Shown: positions 46,402 through 55,410 of the stretch, one piece after another
Position numbering within the stretch: position 1 is the first letter of the stretch
Layout: the number at the start of each line of letters is the position of its first letter
NCBI GenBank assembly: GCA_020060385.1
Contig: JAGVAH010000082.1
Location: forward strand, 1 to 64,000
Direction of reading: 5' to 3'
DNA length: 64,000 nucleotides
From: Syntrophobacterales bacterium
GTDB lineage: Bacteria; Desulfobacterota; Desulfobaccia; Desulfobaccales; 0-14-0-80-60-11
The notes under the pieces: generated by a model
The model's database searches: none
What the model saw: only the letters and a program-made list of their open reading frames with translations
What the model was told of the DNA's origin: nothing
Translations under genes and position numbers: made by a program

Positions 46402-47335
46402 TGCTCTCCTCGTAAAGCTCCGACAGAGTAACACCCTGTACCGGCCCGGCGGCCTGCAGCCATCTCAGGAAGGCCCGGATTTTGGCGATCAGCCGGGCCA
46501 CCGCTTCCTCGGTGGGGAATTGGGGGGAGCCCCCGGCCGCCAGTTCCGAAGAATGCAGAAAGAGGTTGAGCACCCGCCCCCCCCGGCGCCGGTGCAGCCG
46601 CACCGCCAGGCGCATGGAGCGGAGAGGATACCAGACGGGATGGATGCCCGCGGCCAGTACGTAGGGGAACCAGGAGAGGAGCCGGGGCCCCCAGTCTCCG
46701 GGCAAGCTTTTGCCTAGACGGTAAATCAGGGGGGGGCTCCCGGCCCAGACCGGCACCATGGTCAGGGGCGCCTCCAGCAGGGAAGTCCCAGAAGGGCCCG
46801 GGACCGGCAACCGGAAGGGATCGGCCGGGGCCAGGAAATGATCGGCCCCGCCGGGCTGGAAGCGGAGGGGCACCATGCTGCTGTCCACCTGAAAGCCCAT
46901 CTCCGGCAACAGCGACAGGAGCCGGGGCCCCCAGTCAAACCGCCCCATGCGGAAAGATAGGGGCGTCACCCCCAGATTCTCCTGGATAACCCCCACCAGA
47001 TTGGCCAGCTTTTCCCTGAGGATCGTCAGGGGCATCTTTGCCGACGGCACCGGCTCGGGTTCGGCAAGGTCTGGAAAAGGCGGGGTATTCCAGGGGTGGA
47101 GGTGTGCGCCGATCTCCGCGCGGTAATGATCCCGCCAATGCTCCAGGACCTGCCGGGCCCCGGGGTTTTGGGCCACCTGATAGGTGACCAGCAGGGTCAG
47201 GGGCCAGCCGAATTCCCGGGTGATGAACTCCAGGCGGTCCAGATTGGCCACATTACTCACCCCCGGAGGAATGCGGGGATATTGACCCGCAAATAACCCT
47301 TCTTCCTCCACGTCGATGCTGATGACCAGTTTCAT
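46397..47335 (-). CDS. Polysaccharide deacetylase-like protein
   Basis: 312 residues. The start KLVISIDVEEEG has the metal-binding Asp8 of the NodB fold; IGAHLHPWNTPPF supplies the His pair (H-x-H); GVTPLSFRMGRFDWG and VLNLFLHSSELA fit the remaining catalytic blocks. It probably removes an N-acetyl group from a glycan or glycolipid in the cytoplasm, since no signal peptide is seen. It is flanked by repeats of families A and B. Confidence 0.82.
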   Translation of the reverse strand: MKLVISIDVEEEGLFAGQYPRIPPGVSNVANLDRLEFITREFGWPLTLLVTYQVAQNPGARQVLEHWRDHYRAEIGAHLHPWNTPPFPDLAEPEPVPSAKMPLTILREKLANLVGVIQENLGVTPLSFRMGRFDWGPRLLSLLPEMGFQVDSSMVPLRFQPGGADHFLAPADPFRLPVPGPSGTSLLEAPLTMVPVWAGSPPLIYRLGKSLPGDWGPRLLSWFPYVLAAGIHPVWYPLRSMRLAVRLHRRRGGRVLNLFLHSSELAAGGSPQFPTEEAVARLIAKIRAFLRWLQAAGPVQGVTLSELYEESS

Positions 47336-47344
47336 TGATAATTA

Positions 47345-47467
47345 TTTACCACAAAGACACAAAGAGCACCAAGGAGCACCAAGACAAAACATTTAAGTAG
47401 GCGAGGAACCCGCCTACTTAAAAATATTCTCTGCGATTCTTTGTGTCCTTTGTTTCTTGGTGGTTTA
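47345..47467. repeat. Family A palindromic repeat, copy 2
   Basis: Outer arms TTACCACAAAGACACAAAGAG and CTTTGTTTCTTGGTGGT; the centre has its own hairpin AAGTAGGCGAGGAACCCGCCTACTT. It occupies the gap between two minus-strand genes. Confidence 0.8.
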
Positions 47468-47473
47468 TATTTT

Positions 47474-48682
47474 TTATTTCCGCAAATCCACGGCCACCTT
47501 GACGCTCTCAAAGCGGCGCTTGTTGAAGGCCACCCGGAAGGCCTGGCTGTACTCGCGCAGGGGAAAGGTATGGGAGAGAAGCCCCTGGCTGGGGTAATCC
47601 CCCCGGGCCAGCAGGTCCACGGCCATTTCATAGGTGCGTACTCTCTGGCCTTGAAAATGGCCATAGCCAAACATGGAAGAGCCGGTGAGGCGCAGTTCCC
47701 GGAACCAGAGGCTGGAGAGGTCCACCCGGTTCAAGGTGCCGGCGGTGCCCACCAGCACGTAGGCGCCATGGGCCCTGAGGGCCAGGAGGCCTTCCTGCAG
47801 GGAACTGCTGCTGCCCACGCAGTCAAAGAAGAACTCCGCGCCCCCTTCCGGGTTGCCGCCCCCCAGGGTGGTGGGCAGCATCCGGGCCCCCACGGCCGCG
47901 GCCAGCTCCTTGCGGCTGGGATCAATTAAGACCAGATCCGCGCCTCCGGCCCGGGCCAGGTCTTCCTGGAAGGGGTAGCGGGCCACGGCCACCACCCGGG
48001 CGCCGGGGGCCAGGATCTTAATCAAGCGGAGAAGGTGCTGGCCGATAATGCCGGCCCCATAGACCACCGCGGTCTCCCCCTCCCCGGGGAGGTGGTCCAG
48101 GACCGGCTGCAGGGCCGAGGCCAGGGAATCCGTGAGCACCGCCACTTCGTCCGGCAGATCTGCCGGCACCTTCACCAGGCGGCTGGGGTGCGCGGCCATG
48201 AATTCCGCCATGCCGCCCCCCGCGTCCCGGTGAAAGCCGATGATGGCCCCGGGGGAGAGGCTCCCCTGGGTGAAATTTTCACAGAGATTGTATTCCCCCC
48301 GGTTACAAGGGGGGCAGGGGGGCAAACCCCGGACCTCGCAGGGCAGCACCGGCTCCACCACCACCCGCTCCCCGGGGCGCCAGGCCGAGCCCGGCGGCGC
48401 CTCCGCCACCTCCGCCAGCACCTCGTGGCCCAGGACCGCGGGGAAAGAGGCGTAGGGTTCCAGGAGATAGGATTCCGCGCCTTTCAGCAGACGCAGGTCC
48501 GAGCCGCAAATGCCGCAAACGCGGTTGCGGAGAATCACCCAATCCGGGGCCGGAGGGTGAAGGGGGAGTTCCTGCAACCTGATGGACGCCAGGGCTGGCC
48601 AGAACCGCCGGGGGCAAAACAGGTAGTACCAACGGGACAACAGATACCGGGGAATGGACTGGGTATAGACCAGGGCTTGCAT
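47474..48682 (-). CDS. Zinc-binding alcohol/polyol-type dehydrogenase
   Basis: 402 residues, medium-chain dehydrogenase. CGICGSD (catalytic Cys56/Cys59 area), GHEVLAEV (His86), the structural zinc lobe CPPCNRGEYNLCEN and the Rossmann motif GAGIIGQHLLRLI are visible. The substrate is unknown; the setting among glycosyltransferases suggests oxidation or reduction of a sugar or lipid alcohol. The N-terminal RYLLSRWYYLFCPRRFWPA is longer and more hydrophobic than usual. Confidence 0.88.
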   Translation of the reverse strand: MQALVYTQSIPRYLLSRWYYLFCPRRFWPALASIRLQELPLHPPAPDWVILRNRVCGICGSDLRLLKGAESYLLEPYASFPAVLGHEVLAEVAEAPPGSAWRPGERVVVEPVLPCEVRGLPPCPPCNRGEYNLCENFTQGSLSPGAIIGFHRDAGGGMAEFMAAHPSRLVKVPADLPDEVAVLTDSLASALQPVLDHLPGEGETAVVYGAGIIGQHLLRLIKILAPGARVVAVARYPFQEDLARAGGADLVLIDPSRKELAAAVGARMLPTTLGGGNPEGGAEFFFDCVGSSSSLQEGLLALRAHGAYVLVGTAGTLNRVDLSSLWFRELRLTGSSMFGYGHFQGQRVRTYEMAVDLLARGDYPSQGLLSHTFPLREYSQAFRVAFNKRRFESVKVAVDLRK

Positions 48683-48746
48683 GGGCTTTATCAGGGGTCG
48701 GGGTCCAGTTGTTCGTAGTCAGTATTAAAAAAGAACAACTTTTGAG

Positions 48747-48970
48747 AATAGTTCAAAGTTCAAGGTTCAAAGTTCAAAGTTAATATTATGAGGTTTCGAG
48801 GAATTTCATAATTTATTTGCCTTGGCAACCCCTCTTTGTCAAGGTTATTCTCGGAAGTTTGCTTGGATATTAAAGTAATTTAGATTAATATAAAAATTTT
48901 AGATTTGAGAACCCTTAACCCTTAATTCTTAACCTTGAACTTTGAACTTTGCACCTTAAACTTTGAACCT
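48747..48970. repeat. Family B repeat, copy 3 (long form)
   Basis: Left arm GTTCAAAGTTCAAGGTTCAAAG; right arm CTTAACCTTGAACTTTGAAC, CTTTG, then AAACTTTGAACCTCAAGG. The space between is longer (about 130 bases) and AT-rich. It forms most of the gap upstream of the SPASM gene. Confidence 0.78.
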
Positions 48971-48981
48971 CAAGGATCATC

Positions 48982-50199
48982 ATGGGAGAACATAGCCGGG
49001 TGGCCCTGGGGGTGGTGCTGAAAAGCATGCGCCGCCTGGCCCGCCACCCCTGGATCTATTCCAAACTTGCGGCTCTGCAGGGGGAAAAATGGCTCTTTAA
49101 CCTCTCTTATCCCCCCTCCAAAGAAGGCCTGGGCCGCCGCATCCGGCAGGTGAGCCTGAGGATCACCGATATCTGCAATCTCCGCTGTCATACCTGCGGC
49201 CAATGGGGGGACCAGGGTTTTCTCCGGGGCCAGGACCTCAAGGAATTTAAAAAGCGGGAAGTCTCCCCCAGCCGCTATCTGGAGGTCTTCGAAGACCTGG
49301 TGCGCCACGGCCACCGGCCCCTGCTCTACCTCTGGGGCGGGGAACCCATGCTCTACGAAGGGGCCCTGGAGGTCATCGACCGGGCCACCCAACTGGGCTT
49401 TCCCACCTCCATCGCCACCAACGGCACCCGCATCGCCCAAGTGGCGGAGCGCCTGGTCCAGGCCCCCCTGTTCCTCATGCAGGTCTCCATCGACGGCCCC
49501 ACCGCGGCCTTGCATAACCAGGCCCGGCCGGGCGTGGGCAAAGCTGACAATTTTGCGGACATCCAGGCCGGCCTGGCCGCAGTGCGCCAGGCCCGGTTGA
49601 GAAACGGCTCGGGGGGCCTGCCCCTCATCGCCTCCCTCACTACTATCTCCAAGGAAAACTATCGGCACCTGGTGGACATCTATGAGGCCTTCCGGGACCA
49701 GGTGGACCTCTTTGTCTTTTACCTGGCCTGGTGGATCGACCGGAAGAACGCCAAGGCCCACGCCGAGGATTTTGCCCGGCGCTTCGGCTTTGTCCCCACC
49801 CGCCCCTGGGGTTGGGTGGCGGACTGGAAGCCGGACGACTACCAGGAGTTGAACCGCCAGTTGCAGGAACTGTTGCGGCGCTCCCATTCCTGGTCGTCCC
49901 CCCCGGTCACCCTGATCCCTTCCATCCTGGGGGCGGGGGACCTCCGCACCTATTACACCGACCATCGGGCCAGGTTCGGGTACGACCGCTGCCTCTCCAT
50001 TTTCCAGGTGGTGGAAATCAACAGCAACGGCGATCTTTCCCCCTGCCGGGACTACCATGATTACGTGGTGGGCAATATCAAGGAGGCCACCATTACCGAG
50101 CTGTGGAACTCCCCGCCTTACCGCCATTTCCGCCGCAGCCTGGCCACGGACGGCCTGATGCCCGTCTGCTCCCGCTGCTGCGGCCTGATGGGATATTGA
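48982..50199 (+). CDS. Radical SAM / SPASM-domain enzyme
   Basis: 405 residues. The radical SAM motif is CNLRCHTC (Cys65, Cys69, Cys72) within RQVSLRITDICNLRCHTC. The barrel continues with LWGGEPMLYEGALEVID, SIATNGTR and SIDGPTAA. The C-terminal SPASM-like part has VVEINSNGDLSPCRDYHDYVVGNI and CSRCCG, which bind an auxiliary cluster. Such enzymes modify peptides or sugars; no precursor peptide is seen nearby, and the gene is followed 15 bases later by a glycosyltransferase gene, so a glycan or lipid-related role is more likely. The ATG at 48982 follows CAAGGATCATC. Confidence 0.9.
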   Translation: MGEHSRVALGVVLKSMRRLARHPWIYSKLAALQGEKWLFNLSYPPSKEGLGRRIRQVSLRITDICNLRCHTCGQWGDQGFLRGQDLKEFKKREVSPSRYLEVFEDLVRHGHRPLLYLWGGEPMLYEGALEVIDRATQLGFPTSIATNGTRIAQVAERLVQAPLFLMQVSIDGPTAALHNQARPGVGKADNFADIQAGLAAVRQARLRNGSGGLPLIASLTTISKENYRHLVDIYEAFRDQVDLFVFYLAWWIDRKNAKAHAEDFARRFGFVPTRPWGWVADWKPDDYQELNRQLQELLRRSHSWSSPPVTLIPSILGAGDLRTYYTDHRARFGYDRCLSIFQVVEINSNGDLSPCRDYHDYVVGNIKEATITELWNSPPYRHFRRSLATDGLMPVCSRCCGLMGY

Positions 50200-50214
50200 T
50201 AGGTAAGCTATGAT

Positions 50215-52611
50215 ATGGCCGACTTGAATGTACCCCGCCCTGCCCGCATCGTCTTGCTCCTGGAGGACCTGAAATTCGGGGGCACCCAGCGCCAGGCCCT
50301 GGAATTGGCCCGGGGCCTGGACCGGACCCGCTTTCAGCCCGAAATCTGGCTCATGGCCGCCGGAGAGGACCTGGCGCCCCTGGCCCGGGACTGGGGAGTC
50401 CCCCTGGTCCGCCTCTCTGCCGGGAGAAAACCGGGCCCCATTGGCCTGGCCTCCCTCTGGTGGCAACTAAAGAAGACGCCCCCGGACCTGCTCCTCTGCC
50501 TGACCGCGCTCCCCAATATCTGGGGCCGTCTTCTGGGTTACTTGGCCGGAGCGCCCCTGGTGGTGGGCAATGTCCGGAGTCTGTTGCCCGGGGACCAATT
50601 TGAGCGCTGGCTCTGGCCCCTGGCTGACCATATTCTTTGTAATACCCATAGCCTAACCGACATTCTTAACAACGATTGTAAGATATGCTCCTCCCGGGTC
50701 ACCGTGATTCCCAATGGCGTGGATACCGGCTTTTTCCGGCCCGGGCCTCCTGCTCCCAAGGGAAAGCCCATTATCCTCTCCGTGGCCCGCATGGTCCCGG
50801 AAAAAGACCATGGGACCCTGATCCGGGCCTTTAGCCTGGTGAGCCGGGAGCATCCGCACGCGCAACTCTGGCTGGTGGGGGACGGCCCCCTGAAACCGGC
50901 CATGGTGCGGCTGGTGCAGCAGACCCTGCCCGGGGCCCGGGTGCGCTTCCTGCCGGGCCAGGCCGACTTGCGGCCCTTCCTGGCCCAGGCCTCTCTCTTT
51001 GTCCTCAGCTCCCGGCACGAAGCCTTTCCCAACGTGGTCCTGGAGGCCATGGCCATGGGCCTGCCGGTGGCGGCCACCCGGGTGGGCGGCCTCCCGGAGT
51101 TGGTCACCCCTGGGGAGACCGGCTGGTTAACCCCTCCGGGGAACGTCCCCGCCCTGGCCGCAGCCATGTCCCAACTCCTGGCGGACCCCGGGACCCTTCA
51201 GGCCTTTGGCCGGGCCGGCAGGGAGCGGGTGGAGCGGGATTTTACTCTGGAAGTCATGGTGCGCCGCCATGAAGAGGTCTTTGCCCATCTTCTGGCCCGG
51301 AAACTCACCACCCAGCTTGCGGTCAAAGAATCTGCCGGGGCGGCCGCGGCTTTGCCCTCCCCCGGCCCTGCCCTCCCCTCCTGCCCCCGCCCCAAATCCG
51401 GCCCCCGGGTGGCTTATTTCCTCCTCTGGTTCCCCGAGCCCACCCAGACCTTCATCCTGGACGAAGCCAACACCCTGTGCCGGCTGGGACTGGACCTGCA
51501 GGTCCACACCTTTTATGGGGCCCGGCCCGGGCCCCGGGTCTCGGGCATGGGGGAAGTCCTGGTGCCGGTGGAACGGCTGGGCCTTGCTTCCCTTGGCGCC
51601 TTAGTAATGCATCTCCTGCGCCTCTTCCGGGACCACCGGCCCCTGGCCAGGCTGGTCCTGGCCGAGACCCTGATCCGGCCCTGGCGGGATCTGGAAACCG
51701 CGGGGGAGGCCCTGTGGGCCACCCTGGCCGGGGCCTACCTGGGGCAGGTGTTGGTGCGGGAGGGAGTGGACCACATCCACGCGGCCTGGGCCAACGGCCC
51801 GGCCACCGGGGCCTGGGTGGCCGCCCGCCTGAGTGGCCTGCCCTTCAGCTTCTGCGGCCATGCCCACGATATTTATCCCCCGGATGGGGCCCTGGAGGAA
51901 AAAATCCGGGCCGCCAGCTTTGTCCGGGTCGTCTCCGAGGTCAACCGGGGCTATTTGACGGCCCTGGCCCCGGACGCGGCGGAAAAATTGGCGGTCATCC
52001 GTTACGGCGTGCCTCTGACCCCGGTGCCCGGGCCCCGGCGCCGGCCCGGGCCCCCTTTTCAACTCCTGAGCATCGGCAGAATGGTGCCCAAAAAGGGTCT
52101 GCCCATTCTGCTCCAGGCCTGCCGCGTCTTGGCGGCTCAAGGTCTGGATTTCCATCTCACCCTGGCCGGGGATGGACCCCAGCGCCAGGAACTCCAGGAA
52201 CTGGTGATAGACTATGGCTTGTCAGGGAGGGTAGCCTTCCCGGGCTTCGTCCCCCATTTCCAGGTGCCGGCCCTGCTCCACCGGGCCGACCTCTTCATCC
52301 TCCCCTGCATCGTGGACCCTCACGGCGACCGGGACGGCATCCCCAACGTCATCCTGGAGGCCATGGCCCATGAGGTGCCGGTGGTGTCCACCGACGTCTC
52401 CGGGGTCAGGGAGGCCGTGGTGCCGGGCAAGACCGGCTGGCTGCTGCCCCCGGGTGATCCCCAGGCCCTGGCGGAGGCCATCCGGGAGGCCCTGGATCAC
52501 CCTGCTGAGGCCCGCCGCCGGGCCCAGGCCGGGAAGCGCCGGGTGGCCCAGGAATTCGATTCCGTCAAAAATTATGGCGAGTTGAAGAAATTATTGGAGA
52601 AATATTCTTAA
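50215..52611 (+). CDS. Tandem GT4-GT4 glycosyltransferase fusion
   Basis: 798 residues with two complete GT-B glycosyltransferases: residues 1-370 (start LLLEDLKFGGTQRQALELARGL; donor motif SSRHEAFPNVVLEAMAMGLP) and 395-798 (start RVAYFLLWFPEPTQTFILDEA; AWANGPATGAWVAARLSG; GIPNVILEAMAHEVP). A Pro/Ala-rich linker joins them. Each has its own E-x7-E-type donor site, so the protein can add two sugars, or one half may have another role. It is coupled to the SPASM gene 15 bases upstream. Confidence 0.9.
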   Translation: MADLNVPRPARIVLLLEDLKFGGTQRQALELARGLDRTRFQPEIWLMAAGEDLAPLARDWGVPLVRLSAGRKPGPIGLASLWWQLKKTPPDLLLCLTALPNIWGRLLGYLAGAPLVVGNVRSLLPGDQFERWLWPLADHILCNTHSLTDILNNDCKICSSRVTVIPNGVDTGFFRPGPPAPKGKPIILSVARMVPEKDHGTLIRAFSLVSREHPHAQLWLVGDGPLKPAMVRLVQQTLPGARVRFLPGQADLRPFLAQASLFVLSSRHEAFPNVVLEAMAMGLPVAATRVGGLPELVTPGETGWLTPPGNVPALAAAMSQLLADPGTLQAFGRAGRERVERDFTLEVMVRRHEEVFAHLLARKLTTQLAVKESAGAAAALPSPGPALPSCPRPKSGPRVAYFLLWFPEPTQTFILDEANTLCRLGLDLQVHTFYGARPGPRVSGMGEVLVPVERLGLASLGALVMHLLRLFRDHRPLARLVLAETLIRPWRDLETAGEALWATLAGAYLGQVLVREGVDHIHAAWANGPATGAWVAARLSGLPFSFCGHAHDIYPPDGALEEKIRAASFVRVVSEVNRGYLTALAPDAAEKLAVIRYGVPLTPVPGPRRRPGPPFQLLSIGRMVPKKGLPILLQACRVLAAQGLDFHLTLAGDGPQRQELQELVIDYGLSGRVAFPGFVPHFQVPALLHRADLFILPCIVDPHGDRDGIPNVILEAMAHEVPVVSTDVSGVREAVVPGKTGWLLPPGDPQALAEAIREALDHPAEARRRAQAGKRRVAQEFDSVKNYGELKKLLEKYS

Positions 52612-52662
52612 AAGCAGCGGTATTAGCATCTTATGGTGCGTGAGACGCACCCTACAGTGTCT

Positions 52663-53718
52663 TTAATAATCTAACTTGTTCTCCCGCACAAACTGCTCCA
52701 CCTGCCTAAAAATCTCCTCATTGCCGCAGAAATTGGTACTGCGGATGCGCGTCCTGAACTCCTCCAACCTGGACTCAAATCGGGGGATGATCTCCGGCTG
52801 CAGAAAGGGGCCCACTGCCTGGCGCCCATAACCCAACCTCTCGATGTAAAAGGCGTTGAGAAACTGCTCGAACGCGGCCTTGATGGGAAAGGAGATCACC
52901 GGCTTGCCGTAATAGAGGGCCTCGGAAATCATGGAATGGCCGCCCCCGCAGACCACATAGGCGCAACTAGCCAGGTCGTCCAGGAACCCTTCTTCGGACT
53001 TTTTTTTGTACAGCAGGTTCCCCTCCCTCCCCTCCTTGGGCACCCCATAGACGATCACCGGCCTTTTTAACGCCCCCACAAAGGCCAGAAACTTGCGGAA
53101 GTCGGTGATATAGCTCTGGTAGACCAGGACGTGGTCCCGGTCTTCCGGTTGCCGGGCCAGCACTGTGTCCCGGAGCAGGGGCGGCAGTATCCTGGCCCGG
53201 ACTCCGGGTTTAACTTCGGGCTGGAAAAAGGAGATCACCAGGTAATCCGTGGCCCGGCTGAAGAGCAGCTTTACCGACAGGCTGGTGGCCAGATAACTGG
53301 GGTATTCCCCCCAGGGGAGGGGATGGCGGCAGGTGGTGATCACGTGCTGGTGGTCGATGGACAGGCAGGGCAGCCCCAGCCGCCGGCAGGCCCGGGGCAG
53401 GAAGAACTCGTAGTCGCTGATCACCGCGTCCGGCTTAAAACCCTCTATCAGGTCCAGGACCCGGCGCATAAGCGCCTTCCGGTCCCGGAAGACCGGATAA
53501 TTCAGCTTCAGGGTGGCCAGGGTGTCCACCTGGTGGTTGGTGAACACCGTGCCCATACTGGGGATGTCCACCACCGGATACTCTTCCTCCAGAATCGCCG
53601 GCCCCGCCTCATGGCTGACAAAGATAAACTCGTGCTCCGGGAACCGCCGGGCAATGGTCAAGGCCCGAATCGCATGCCCATGCGCGGTCCCATGCACGCC
53701 GTAGAGGATTTTGGCCAT
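52663..53718 (-). CDS. MurG-like glycosyltransferase
   Basis: 351 residues from the ATG at 53718 (MAKILYGVHGTAHGHAIRAL). GHGTAHGHA is the acceptor-side loop typical of MurG/MGDG-synthase-like GT28 relatives, and the C-terminal donor site is CAYVVCGGGHSMISEALYYGKPVISFPI. It matches the group of glycosyltransferases acting on lipid acceptors. It is convergent with the GT4-GT4 gene. The frame runs 12 codons upstream into a repeat and has no ribosome site there; the true start also lacks a good one. Confidence 0.85.
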   Translation of the reverse strand: MAKILYGVHGTAHGHAIRALTIARRFPEHEFIFVSHEAGPAILEEEYPVVDIPSMGTVFTNHQVDTLATLKLNYPVFRDRKALMRRVLDLIEGFKPDAVISDYEFFLPRACRRLGLPCLSIDHQHVITTCRHPLPWGEYPSYLATSLSVKLLFSRATDYLVISFFQPEVKPGVRARILPPLLRDTVLARQPEDRDHVLVYQSYITDFRKFLAFVGALKRPVIVYGVPKEGREGNLLYKKKSEEGFLDDLASCAYVVCGGGHSMISEALYYGKPVISFPIKAAFEQFLNAFYIERLGYGRQAVGPFLQPEIIPRFESRLEEFRTRIRSTNFCGNEEIFRQVEQFVRENKLDY

Positions 53719-53748
53719 AGTGGTAGTTTCTTGAGATTCTTGCATAAT

Positions 53749-53810
53749 TGTCATTCTGAGGGAGCGAAGCGACCGAAGAATCTAGCTCCTTCGCTTCCCT
53801 CAGGATGACA
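53749..53810. repeat. Family D repeat (TGTCATTCTGAGGGAGCGAAGCG), copy 1
   Basis: Left arm TGTCATTCTGAGGGAGCGAA and right arm TCGCTTCCCTCAGGATGACA form an imperfect palindrome around GAAGAATCTAGCTCC. A second copy is at 60359-60422. Confidence 0.85.
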
Positions 53811-53910
53811 AGACCATCATAATCCGAGGTCTCTTCTGGAAAGAGATTGTCGGGGAGGGGAGAGGATTGGAGGGATGCTTATAATAAATGCCGGCGATAA
53901 CAAAGCGTTT

Positions 53911-53993
53911 TACCCCCCCTTTTCTAAAGGGGGGTAAGGGGGGATTAATAAGCGCTTCATAATCCCCCTAAATCCCCCTTTAGAAAAGGGGGA
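53911..53993. repeat. Family C repeat (CCCCCTTTTCTAAAGGGGG), copy 1
   Basis: Two C/G-run hairpins: CCCCCCCTTTTCTAAAGGGG, then CCCCCTAAATCCCCCTTTAGAAAAGGGGG. A related copy, inverted, is at 61280-61370. The stretch 53811-53910 holds nothing else. Confidence 0.8.
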
Positions 53994-54101
53994 CTTAATT
54001 CCGCCTGTGGCTCCCCCGCTTTCCCCTCAAACTCCCCCCCACAACCCCCTTCCCCAACCCGCATAAATTAAAAGAAGTTGGCGCTGGGTGTGCCTTTTTT
54101 C

Positions 54102-55280
54102 CTACAAATACCCCGTCACCAGCAAATCCGGGCCTATCCTCCTGATGCTCAAATCCTTGGCCTCCAAGGCCTCCTTCAGGCGCCACACCCCCGCGCCGGC
54201 CAGCATCCCCGGCGCGGTCTTGCCTCCCAGGATCTTGGGCGCGTAGAAGAAATAGAACTTGTCCACCAGGCGCTGGTAGAAGAAGGAGCCCAGGGTCTCC
54301 CCGCCCCCTTCCACCAGGAGGCTCTGCACCTGGCGGCGGCCCAGCTCTTTGAGCAAGGGCTTCAGGGCCACCTGGCCGTTGGCTTCTGCCGGCATTACCA
54401 AGACCTCTGCGCCCAAGTCTTTGACGGCCCGGATTTTCTCTTTGAGGGCCCCGGACGTGCAGGCAATCCAGGTAGGCGCCGCAGAATTCAGGTGTAGCAG
54501 CTGGATGCTCAAGGGTAGCCGCAGGTAGCTGTCCAGGACGACGCGGATGGGGTCTTTGAAGCGGTTGCCGGTTTTCTGATGCCGGTTTTCTGTCTTTGGA
54601 GCACCGCCGGGCCAAAAGTCCTGGCCCCCTGCCCCACCCTTCCTCTTCCCTCCCGCCAGCCTGACTGTGAGTCGAGGGTCGTCGGCGATCACCGTGCCCA
54701 CGCCCACCAGGATGGCGTCCACCTGGTGGCGCAGATGGTGGCCAAAAGACCGGGCCTTCTCGCCGGTGAGCCACTGGCTTTCGCCGCTGGCGGTGGCGAT
54801 CTTGCCGTCCAGGGAGGACGCGGCCTTGGCGATGACAAAGGGAAAACCGGTTTCCACCCACTTAAACCAGGCCTCGTTGAGCCGCCGGGCCTCCTCCGCC
54901 AGCAGGCCGATTTCCACCTGCAAGCCCTGGGCTTGCAGAAACCCGGCGCCGCCGCCGTTCACCCGGGGGTTGGGGTCCGGGGTGGCGATGACCACCCGGC
55001 GGATGCCGGCCTGAAGCACGGCCTGGGTGCAAGGGGGGGTGCGGCCCTGGTGGTTGCAGGGCTCCAGGGTGACATAGAGGTCGGCTCCTTGGGCCGCAGC
55101 CCCGGCCCGGTTCAGGGCCTCCACCTCCGCGTGGGGCAGGCCGTAGGCCCGGTGGTAGCCCTGGCCCACGATCTCCCCTTTTTGCACCACCACCGCGCCC
55201 ACCATGGGGTTGGGGGAGACCCAGCCCGCGCCTTTGGCCGCCAGGCTCAGGGCCAGCTGCATGTATTTCTGATCATTCAT
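54102..55280 (-). CDS. ribD: Riboflavin biosynthesis deaminase/reductase RibD
   Basis: 392 residues. The N-terminal deaminase has HAEVEAL (His50, Glu52) and PCNHQGRTPPC (Cys75, Cys84) for zinc. The reductase half starts near 148 (FVIAKAASSLDGKIAT; GVGTVIADDPRLTVRL; LLVEGGGETLGSFF). It catalyses the second and third steps from GTP to riboflavin. An insertion of about 32 residues (210-241; GGKRKGGAGG then APKTENRHQKTGNR) is absent from usual family members and looks repeat-derived. It lies downstream of nrdR with a family A repeat between. Confidence 0.93.
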   Translation of the reverse strand: MNDQKYMQLALSLAAKGAGWVSPNPMVGAVVVQKGEIVGQGYHRAYGLPHAEVEALNRAGAAAQGADLYVTLEPCNHQGRTPPCTQAVLQAGIRRVVIATPDPNPRVNGGGAGFLQAQGLQVEIGLLAEEARRLNEAWFKWVETGFPFVIAKAASSLDGKIATASGESQWLTGEKARSFGHHLRHQVDAILVGVGTVIADDPRLTVRLAGGKRKGGAGGQDFWPGGAPKTENRHQKTGNRFKDPIRVVLDSYLRLPLSIQLLHLNSAAPTWIACTSGALKEKIRAVKDLGAEVLVMPAEANGQVALKPLLKELGRRQVQSLLVEGGGETLGSFFYQRLVDKFYFFYAPKILGGKTAPGMLAGAGVWRLKEALEAKDLSIRRIGPDLLVTGYL

Positions 55281-55291
55281 AAAATAATCTC

Positions 55292-55408
55292 ACCACCAAG
55301 ACACAAAGGCACTAAGAATCACAAAGGAAAAACTATTTTTATAGGCGGGAAACCCGCCTATAAAAACAATTTCTTGGTGAATCTTGGTGTCTTGGTGTCT
55401 TGGCGGTA
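55292..55408. repeat. Family A palindromic repeat, copy 3
   Basis: Outer arms CACCACCAAGACACAAAGGC and CTTGGTGTCTTGGTGTCTTGGCGG; the centre hairpin is TTTTTATAGGCGGG-AAA-CCCGCCTATAAAAA. It fills the gap between nrdR and ribD almost completely. Confidence 0.85.
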
Positions 55409-55410
55409 AA

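Noticed and set aside
48970-50466. A 498-codon minus-strand frame opposite the SPASM radical SAM gene
   Set aside because: High GC makes long antisense frames; the sequence is Gly/Gln/Val low complexity and the opposite strand carries clear catalytic motifs.
51477-52373. A 298-codon frame within the GT4-GT4 gene
   Set aside because: Same strand, shifted frame; the composition is Gly/Pro/Arg-rich, typical of a GC-driven shadow.
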